Assembly (NCBI GenBank): GCA_036403035.1
Contig: DASWRT010000269.1
Coordinates: forward strand, 1-15,122
DNA length: 15,122 nucleotides
Direction: 5' to 3'
From: DASWRT01 sp036403035
GTDB lineage: Bacteria; Pseudomonadota; Alphaproteobacteria; ATCC43930; CGMCC-115725
Part shown: positions 6,873 through 12,620 of the stretch, piece by piece
Numbering within the stretch: position 1 is the first letter of the stretch
Layout: the number at the start of each line of letters is the position of its first letter
Position numbers and translations under genes: made by a program
Notes under the pieces: generated by a model
The model's database searches: none
What the model was told of the DNA's origin: nothing
Seen by the model: the letters and a program-made list of their open reading frames with translations, nothing else

Positions 6873-8126
6873 CTATTTCTTCACGAGCGGGCAGCGCGAC
6901 TGCGCGAGCGGCAGGAACGCCTGGTCGCCCGGCACCGTCGCCAGCAGCTTGTAATAGTCCCACGGCTCCTTCGATTCCGCGGGCGTCTTCACCTCGAAGA
7001 GATACATGTCGTGCTGCATCAGCCCGTCGGGGCGGACGTGGCCGTTCTTCACGAAGAAGTCGTTGACCGGCATCTCGCGCATCGCCTTCATCACCGGCTC
7101 GGTCGCGTCGGTGCCGGCCGCCTGGACGGCTTTCAGGTAGTGCGTCACCGACGAATACACGCCGGCCTGGGACATGTTCGGCATCTTCTGCAGCCGCTCG
7201 TAGAAGCGCTTCGACCATTTGCGGGTCTCGTCGTTCATGTTCCAGTAGAAGGCGGAACTCAGCACCATGCCCTGCGTCGTCTGCAACCCCAGGCTGTGCA
7301 CGTCGTTGATGTAGACGAGCAGCCCGGCGAGCCGCTGGCCGCCGCGGACGATGCCGAACTCGGCCGCCTGCTTGATCGCGTTGATCGTGTCGGCGCCGGC
7401 GTTGGCGAGCCCGATCACCTTGGCTTTCGACGTCTGCGCCTGGAGCAGGTACGAGGAGAAGTCGGCGGTGTTGATCGGCGCCTTCGCGTCGCCGAGCACC
7501 TTGCCGCCGCTCGCCGTCACGACGTCGGCCGTGTCCTGCTCGAGCTGGTGGCCGAAGGCGTAATCCGCGGTGAGGAAGAACCAGCTGTCGCCGCCTTGCT
7601 TGACGACCGCCTGCCCGACCGTGTGGGCGAGCGCATAGGTGTTGTAGACCCAGTGGACCGATGCCGGGCCGCACGCCTCGCCGGTGATGCTGGACGCGCC
7701 CGGCCCGCTCATCACGATGATCTTGTTCTTCTGCTTCGCGACGTCCATCGCGGCGAGCGCGGTCGCGGAGGCGGCGACGTCGAGGATCGCATCGACGTTG
7801 CCGGCGTCGAACCATTCCCGCGCCTTCGACGAAGCGATGTCGGCCTTGTTCTGATGGTCGGCGACGACGATTTCGATCGGCTTGCCGAGCACCGTCCCGC
7901 CGAAATCCTCGACCGCCATGCGGGCCGCCGTTTCGCTGCCGATGCCGGTGATGTCGGCGTAGATGCTGGACATGTCGAGCAGCAGCCCGATCTTGACCAC
8001 GCCGTCCGAGATCCCGCCCTTGTCGGCGCTCTGCGCCGCCGCCTCCTGCGTCGCCGCCGCCGAAAGGGTGCAGGCTGCCGCCGCCGCCGTCGCGGCGGCC
8101 CACGCGGATGCACGAAAAATTCTCAT
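6873..8126 (-). CDS. ABC transporter substrate-binding protein, branched-chain amino acid type
   Basis: A 417-residue periplasmic solute-binding protein of the LivK/Peripla_BP_6 class. Residues 1 to about 33 are a signal peptide (MRIFRA, then an Ala-rich stretch, probable cleavage near AAAQS-AD). The mature protein starts with GVVKIGLLLDMSSIYADITG, the usual first strand and binding loop. Further marks are VVADHQNKADIASSKAREW, VMSGPGASSITGEACGP and the C-terminal SRCPLVKK; the two mature cysteines could pair. The start at 8126 is chosen because the minus-strand sequence GGGAGGAAAG directly precedes the ATG; an in-frame ATG at 8138 would put the SD inside the gene. Such proteins bind amino acids, amides or aromatic acids, and the ligand is not readable here. 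No permease or ATPase gene is near, so it is an orphan or serves a transporter elsewhere. Confidence 0.92.
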   Translation of the reverse strand: MRIFRASAWAAATAAAAACTLSAAATQEAAAQSADKGGISDGVVKIGLLLDMSSIYADITGIGSETAARMAVEDFGGTVLGKPIEIVVADHQNKADIASSKAREWFDAGNVDAILDVAASATALAAMDVAKQKNKIIVMSGPGASSITGEACGPASVHWVYNTYALAHTVGQAVVKQGGDSWFFLTADYAFGHQLEQDTADVVTASGGKVLGDAKAPINTADFSSYLLQAQTSKAKVIGLANAGADTINAIKQAAEFGIVRGGQRLAGLLVYINDVHSLGLQTTQGMVLSSAFYWNMNDETRKWSKRFYERLQKMPNMSQAGVYSSVTHYLKAVQAAGTDATEPVMKAMREMPVNDFFVKNGHVRPDGLMQHDMYLFEVKTPAESKEPWDYYKLLATVPGDQAFLPLAQSRCPLVKK

Positions 8127-8162
8127 CTTTCCTCCCATGTTCTCATTGCGCCGGCGAGCGTA

Positions 8163-8210
8163 GCCCGCCCGCCGGCTGCGGGAAGCGTAACGGCGAAGCC
8201 GGCGGCAGGC
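8163..8210. terminator. Weak GC-rich hairpin between protease and binding-protein genes
   Basis: GCCCGCCCGCCGGC (8163-8176) can pair with GCCGGCGGCAGGC (8198-8210) with one mismatch and one bulge and a 21-base loop. It lies between the stop of the M48 protease gene and the start of the binding-protein gene on the minus strand. There is no U-tract. It may only reflect GC-rich composition, and co-transcription of the two genes stays possible. Confidence 0.25.
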
Positions 8211-8244
8211 CAGCGCCGGGAGAGGAGAGGGCGCTGCTAGCCCG

Positions 8245-9606
8245 CTAGTCCCTATCCTTCAGCCGCGCCGTCGCCTTCAGGTCCTCGGCGCGGAGCCGTC
8301 CGGGCGAACCGGGCGGCAGGAGCTGCGCCGCGCGGATCGCCTGCTGCGCCGCCGTCTTGCGGTCGCCTCCCGACAGCGCCTCCTCGGCGAGGCTCAGCGC
8401 CGACATGCCGAAATTCTCCTCGCGGCCGTAGGCGACCGCGAGCAGATGCCAGCCGAGCGGGTTGCGGTCTTCGGACCGCACCGCTTCGGTCAGCTCGCCG
8501 ATCGCGCGCTTGGTCAGCTTCGAGTCGTTCGACTCGATCATCGCCTGCGCCAGCCCGATGCGCAGCAGCCCGGAGGACGGCTTAAGCCGGACCGACGCCT
8601 CGTAGGGCGCCAGCGCCTCGCCGATGCGCCCGTTCTCGAACAGCATCTGTCCCTTCAGCTCCTCGAACCACGGGTTGTCCGGCCGCTCGCGGATCAGCCC
8701 GTCGACGAGCGGCAGCGCCTTGGCGAGGTCGGGGATGCGGTAGTAGGCGATGGCGCGGGCATAGCGTGCCGGCACCGAGCCGTCGCTTTCCTTGAACTGT
8801 CCGAGCGTCTGGCCGGGCGGGTTGATGAAGGCGGCGAGCTTCGCCGTCATCATCGCGTGCAACTCGGCGAATTCCGGCGTGTCGGCGGAACTCTTGTAGC
8901 GCGAGTGCTCGACATGCTCGCGCACGATGTCCATGCGCTGCTGCGTCAGCGGATGCGTGCGGAGATAGGGATCCTGCCGAGCCGCCGACAGCAGCTCCTC
9001 GCCCTCCAGGATCTCGAAAAACTCCAGGAGACCCTTCGCCGACTGGCCGGTGCGGTCGAGAAACCTCATCCCGGCCTGATCCGCCGCCGATTCCTGGCCG
9101 ACCGAGTATTGCAGGACTGACTGCTGCGCGAGGCCGGCGCCGCCGAGCATGCCCGCCGCGGCGGCGTTCGGGTTCCCCGACGCGGCGGCGGCGGCGGCGC
9201 CGACCACCATCGCGATGATCGCCTGCGCGGTCGCATTGCGCATCGCATCCTGCGTCCGCGCCAGATGCCCGCCCGCGATGTGACCGGTCTCGTGCGCGAT
9301 GACGCCCATCAGCTGGTTGGCGCTCTTGCTGCGCAGGATCAACCCGGTGTTGATGAACAGATTCTGGCCGCCGGCGACAAAAGCATTGAGGCGGGGGTCG
9401 TTAACGAGGTAAATCCGGACCCCGCTGGCGTCGAGACCTGCTGCCTCGAACAGCGGCGTCGCGAACCGCCGGATCGTGCTCTCTACCTCGTCGTCGCGGA
9501 TGAAGCTGATCTTCTCGTCCTGCGCGGCGCTCTCGATCGGCACCATCGACGCGAGCAGCAGCAACAGAAAGACGAGAGCCCGGCAGGTGATGCGCATTAC
9601 GACCAC
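8245..9606 (-). CDS. M48-family metalloprotease with TPR tail (BepA-like)
   Basis: A 453-residue exported zinc protease. A signal peptide occupies the first 28 or so residues (CRALVFLLLLLASMVP). The M48 domain follows, with zinc site His105-Glu106-x-x-His109 in VIAHETGHIAGGH and the downstream ligand Glu172 in GQESAADQAG. An Ala/Gly-rich segment around 130-160 lies between them, followed by THPLTQQRMDIVREH, a family mark. From about residue 270 the protein is helical and TPR-like (ARAIAYYRIPDLAKALPLVD onward). This matches E. coli BepA, which proofreads outer-membrane protein assembly including LptD. Start: GTG at 9606, with AAGG six bases upstream on the minus strand, or the in-frame ATG at 9597, which shortens the protein by three residues. 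The divergent neighbour starts one or two bases away from 9606. Confidence 0.93.
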   Translation of the reverse strand: MVVMRITCRALVFLLLLLASMVPIESAAQDEKISFIRDDEVESTIRRFATPLFEAAGLDASGVRIYLVNDPRLNAFVAGGQNLFINTGLILRSKSANQLMGVIAHETGHIAGGHLARTQDAMRNATAQAIIAMVVGAAAAAASGNPNAAAAGMLGGAGLAQQSVLQYSVGQESAADQAGMRFLDRTGQSAKGLLEFFEILEGEELLSAARQDPYLRTHPLTQQRMDIVREHVEHSRYKSSADTPEFAELHAMMTAKLAAFINPPGQTLGQFKESDGSVPARYARAIAYYRIPDLAKALPLVDGLIRERPDNPWFEELKGQMLFENGRIGEALAPYEASVRLKPSSGLLRIGLAQAMIESNDSKLTKRAIGELTEAVRSEDRNPLGWHLLAVAYGREENFGMSALSLAEEALSGGDRKTAAQQAIRAAQLLPPGSPGRLRAEDLKATARLKDRD

Positions 9607-9607
9607 A

Positions 9608-11095
9608 ATGAACCTTGGAATGTCGGGTACATCTGCTCTTTCGAGGCGGTTGCGTCAATCCGGCGCGCTCGCTCTGGCGGTTCTCGCCGCCGCATGCGGC
9701 GGCGGCCAATCGGGCGGGCGCTTCGAGCCGGCCGGCGAATTCCGCGGCGCGGCGGCGGCCGATGAACCGCGTGCCGCGCTCGTCGCGCAAGAGGTCCTGA
9801 ACCGGGGCGGCAGTGCGGGCGACGCCGCGGTCGCGCTCGCTTTCGCGATGACGGCGACGCTGCCGTCGCGCGCCGGGCTCGGCAGTGGCGGCGCCTGTCT
9901 CGTCCGCGGCGGCGCCGATAAGGAGCCTCAAGGCATCAGTTTCGGCGTGTTCAGCGGACGGCGCGATGCCGTGCCGACGCAGGCGATCACGTTCCTGCCG
10001 CAGCCGGTCGGCGCCGCCGGCGACGTCGCGGCGCCGCTGCTGCCGCGGGCGCTCGCCGCGCTGCATGCGCGGTACGGCACGCTCCGCTGGGAGCAGGTGG
10101 TCGCTCCCGCGGAGCAGCTCGCGCGTTTCGGCACGCCGATCTCCCGTGCGCTGGCGCGCGACGCGGCGGCGGCCGGGATCACGATCGGCGGCGAAAACGG
10201 AAAGCCGCTCGGCGAAGGCGACCCGCTTGCCCAGCCGGCGCTGGCCAACACGCTCGCGGCGATCCGCACGCGCGGGGCAGGCGACCTCTATACGGGCGAC
10301 ATTGCGGGGGCTTTCATCCGCGCGCTCCCCGAGTCAGTCGATCCGGCCCGGCTGCGCGACGCGGCGCCCGCTTTCGCGCCGGTCGACGGCACCGGGTTCG
10401 GCGACAACGTGCTCTACGCGACGCAGACGCCCGGCGGCTCGGATGCCGTGGCCCTGTGGAAGGCGATGGCGCGCGACCGCCGCGCCGACCGGAAGGACCC
10501 GGCGCAGCGCGCCGCGGCGGTCGCCGAAGGCGGGAGCAAGGCCGGGTTGCCGGCCTTCGCCGCGGCGCCGGGGGGACAGCAGGAAGGCACCGCCCCCGCG
10601 GCGGGTTTCGTCGTGGTCGATCGGCGCGGCGCCGCGGTCGCGTGCTCGCTGACGATGGGCCGGCTTTTCGGCATCGGCCGGCTCGCCGGCACGACCGGCA
10701 TCCTTCCCGCGGTGCCGGTCGGCGACGGCGATGCGGCCGCGCACGCGGTTGCGGCGCTGCTCGTCACCAACGACAACGTCGTGCAGTTCGTCGCCGGGGC
10801 CGCTGCCGGCGGCGACACGGCTGGACCGGCTGCGCTGCTCGACGTCATGCTCGGCGCCGCCGCGGCCGAGCAGCCGCTGCAGCGGGTGATCGCCGAGCCG
10901 CGGGTGGTCCCGGCGGCTGCGGCGACCTATGCCGAAGCGGGACTGACCCTGCCGGCGGCGGAGACGCGCGAGCAGCTCGGCCGCGTCAGCGCGGTCGCCT
11001 GTCCGGGCGGCCTGCCGAACCGGCCGGAGTCGTGCAGCGCCGCCGCCGATCCGCGCGGCGCCGGGCTCGCCGTCATTGCCGATAAGGCCAAGTGA
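9608..11095 (+). CDS. Gamma-glutamyltransferase-like exported protein, probably inactive
   Basis: A 495-residue protein with the GGT fold but degenerate catalytic motifs. The N-terminus (SRRLRQSGALALAVLAAACGGG) is an export signal. The Cys could be lipidated, although Ala at -3 is off the lipobox consensus. Family-like parts are EVLNRGGSAGDAAVALAFAM, GLGSGGACLV, a GRRDAVP segment resembling the substrate-binding YRETAP, and ALHARYGTLRWEQVVAPAEQLA. Where active enzymes have the self-cleavage nucleophile (TTH before the SVVD strand), this one has Ala331-Ala332-Gly333 followed by FVVVDRRGAAVACSLT. The PLSSMSP motif is also lost and GSPGGS reads AAAGGD. It should not autoprocess by the usual route. 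Two cysteines near the C-terminus may pair. Start ATG 9608 (or 9620) has no clear SD. It is four bases from the next gene, so probably co-transcribed. Confidence 0.82.
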   Translation: MNLGMSGTSALSRRLRQSGALALAVLAAACGGGQSGGRFEPAGEFRGAAAADEPRAALVAQEVLNRGGSAGDAAVALAFAMTATLPSRAGLGSGGACLVRGGADKEPQGISFGVFSGRRDAVPTQAITFLPQPVGAAGDVAAPLLPRALAALHARYGTLRWEQVVAPAEQLARFGTPISRALARDAAAAGITIGGENGKPLGEGDPLAQPALANTLAAIRTRGAGDLYTGDIAGAFIRALPESVDPARLRDAAPAFAPVDGTGFGDNVLYATQTPGGSDAVALWKAMARDRRADRKDPAQRAAAVAEGGSKAGLPAFAAAPGGQQEGTAPAAGFVVVDRRGAAVACSLTMGRLFGIGRLAGTTGILPAVPVGDGDAAAHAVAALLVTNDNVVQFVAGAAAGGDTAGPAALLDVMLGAAAAEQPLQRVIAEPRVVPAAAATYAEAGLTLPAAETREQLGRVSAVACPGGLPNRPESCSAAADPRGAGLAVIADKAK

Positions 11096-11099
11096 TCCG

Positions 11100-12248
11100 A
11101 TGACCCTCAAGGTGTCCCGCCGCGGTCAGGTGCCGCCGTTCTACGCGATGGAGATGCTGCGCGCCGCCAACGAGCGGGCGGCGACGGGCGCCGACGTGAT
11201 GCACCTCGAACTCGGCCAGCCCTCGACCGGCGCGCCGTCCGGCGCCGTCCGCGCGGCGCAGGCGGCGCTCGCGAGCGGCGCCGCGCTCGGCTACACCGAG
11301 GCGCTCGGCATCCCGCCGCTGCGCGCCGCGCTCGCGTCGCTCTACCGCGAGTGGTACGAGGTCGGGGTCGATCCTGAGCGGATCATCGTGACGCCGGGTT
11401 CGTCGGGCGGCTTCCTGCTCGCCTTCCTCGCGGCGTTCGACGCAGGCGACCGGATCGGGATGACGGCGCCGGGTTATCCGGCGTACCGCAGCATCATCCG
11501 CGCGCTCAACCTCGTACCGGTCGAGATCCCGGTCGGGCCGGAGCATCAATACCGCCTGACGCCCGAACTGCTGGCGCAGGCCGGCCCGCTCGACGGGCTG
11601 CTCATCGCCAGCCCGGCGAACCCGACCGGGACGATGCTGACCGGCGACGAGCTTGCCGGGATCGTCCGGTTCTGCCGAAGCAACGGCATCCGGCTCATCT
11701 CCGACGAGATCTATCACGGCCTGACCTACGGCGCCCCGGCGTCGACCGTGCTGAAGACGACGCAGGACGCGATCGTCATCAACGGCTTCTCGAAATACTT
11801 TTCGATGACCGGCTGGCGTCTCGGCTGGATGGTCGCGCCGGCTGATCTGGTGCGGCCGATCGAATGCCTTGCGCAGAGCCTGTTCATCTCGCCGCCGACG
11901 CTCTCGCAGCATGCGGCGCTCGGCGCGTTCGACTGCACCGACGAGTTGGAGGCGAACCGGAGGCGGTACGCCGAGAACCGCGCGCTGCTGCTGGAGGAAC
12001 TCCCGAAGGCCGGCATCGACCGCTTCGCACCGGCGGACGGCGCCTTCTACCTCTACGCCGATGTCGGGAACCTCACCAACGACACTCAGGCGTTCTGTCG
12101 CCGGATCCTCGCCGAGACCGGCGTCGCCTGCACGCCCGGCGTCGACTTCGACACGGCGCAAGGCAACCGCACGATACGCCTGTCCTTTGCCGGCGGCACG
12201 GCGGAGATCGCCGAAGCCGCGAAGCGCCTCAAGAACTGGCGGCGTTAG
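11100..12248 (+). CDS. Class I/II PLP-dependent aminotransferase (aspartate/aromatic type)
   Basis: A 382-residue fold-type I aminotransferase of normal length. Visible marks: LELGQPSTGAPSGAV near the N-terminus, LGYTEALGIPPLRAALA, VTPGSSGGFLLAFLAAFDAGD (cofactor phosphate region), APGYPAYR, SPANPTGTM with the cofactor-contacting Asn, SDEIYHGL with Asp and Tyr, the Schiff-base Lys232 in NGFSKYFSMTGWRLGW, and a C-terminal Arg in NRTIRLSFAGG that should bind the substrate carboxylate. Substrate is uncertain: aspartate, aromatic amino acids and alanine are all possible. The ATG at 11100 comes four bases after the stop of the GGT-like gene; an earlier in-frame start at 11076 would overlap that gene. 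The two genes are likely one transcript. The 3' end is followed by the long inverted repeat at 12333-12452. Confidence 0.93.
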   Translation: MTLKVSRRGQVPPFYAMEMLRAANERAATGADVMHLELGQPSTGAPSGAVRAAQAALASGAALGYTEALGIPPLRAALASLYREWYEVGVDPERIIVTPGSSGGFLLAFLAAFDAGDRIGMTAPGYPAYRSIIRALNLVPVEIPVGPEHQYRLTPELLAQAGPLDGLLIASPANPTGTMLTGDELAGIVRFCRSNGIRLISDEIYHGLTYGAPASTVLKTTQDAIVINGFSKYFSMTGWRLGWMVAPADLVRPIECLAQSLFISPPTLSQHAALGAFDCTDELEANRRRYAENRALLLEELPKAGIDRFAPADGAFYLYADVGNLTNDTQAFCRRILAETGVACTPGVDFDTAQGNRTIRLSFAGGTAEIAEAAKRLKNWRR

Positions 12249-12332
12249 CCGCTACCGCAGATTTCATTCGGGTTCGAGAAGGCGCTTTACGGCGGAGTCC
12301 ACCCGGCTCCCGCCCGCCCGCCGCCGCGGACC

Positions 12333-12452
12333 AAACAAACGATCGAACCACCAAGACGCCAAGAGCACCAGGAAGGGTGTCGGCGCGCGTCGCGCGCCTG
12401 AATATTCTTGGCTCTTGGTGGTCTTGGCGTCTTGGTGGTTCGATCGTTGTTT
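12333..12452. repeat. Long imperfect inverted repeat made of short periodic units
   Basis: The left arm 12340-12375 and right arm 12411-12446 are reverse complements at 32 of 36 positions, the outer 25 perfectly. Allowing one bulged A the pairing extends to about 12333 and 12452. Each arm is made of 8-9 base units such as CCACCAAGA and CGCCAAGAG on the left, CTTGGTGGT on the right. The loop holds a second palindrome, GGCGCGCGTCGCGCGCC (12382-12398). A six-T run (12450-12455) closes the right side and the left side reads U-rich on the minus strand, so it could end transcription from both convergent genes. I recall similar ACCACCAAG-type palindromes as dispersed repeats in many bacterial genomes. 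Whether this is a mobile or merely structural repeat is unknown. Confidence 0.85.
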
Positions 12453-12574
12453 TTTCTTGCACCTATGGTGCCGGGGCGGGCTCGATCGCCGGATAGAACG
12501 CTAGGCGGGCAACCCCGCACGATGCCGTGTTTGCCACCCAAACGCGGTCCGATTCCGCGCTATTCGAACTGCAC

Positions 12575-12610
12575 CCCGGTCCTCCTCCGCATGTACGGAG
12601 GAGGGCCGGG
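12575..12610 (-). terminator. Hairpin downstream of rne, probable 3' end structure
   Basis: CCCGGTCCTCCTCCG (12575-12589) and CGGAGGAGGGCCGGG (12596-12610) form a 15-pair stem with a single mismatched or wobble position and a six-base loop, ten bases after the rne stop codon. No U-run follows in the rne direction. It is a strong 3' stabilising hairpin and possibly a terminator, with the inverted repeat further on as backup. Confidence 0.6.
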
Positions 12611-12620
12611 TCAGTTCGCA

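Larger units (their letters stand above)
12249..12620. other. Gene-free stretch between convergent aminotransferase and rne genes
   Basis: This stretch of about 370 bases separates two converging genes. I see no plausible coding region: frames here are short and mostly translate the inverted repeat. Contents in order: about 85 bases without visible structure, the long inverted repeat (12333-12452) with a T-run at its right edge, about 120 bases without clear features, and a GC-rich hairpin (12575-12610) just before the rne stop. Confidence 0.8.

Noticed and set aside
6798..8240. 480-codon plus-strand frame opposite the binding-protein gene
   Set aside because: Starts inside a REP-like copy (SPRPSPASGRGR) and is antisense to a well-supported binding protein with signal peptide and SD.
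12229..12541. Small frames over the long inverted repeat, possible small protein
   Set aside because: They translate the repeat arms on both strands with no RBS or family resemblance.
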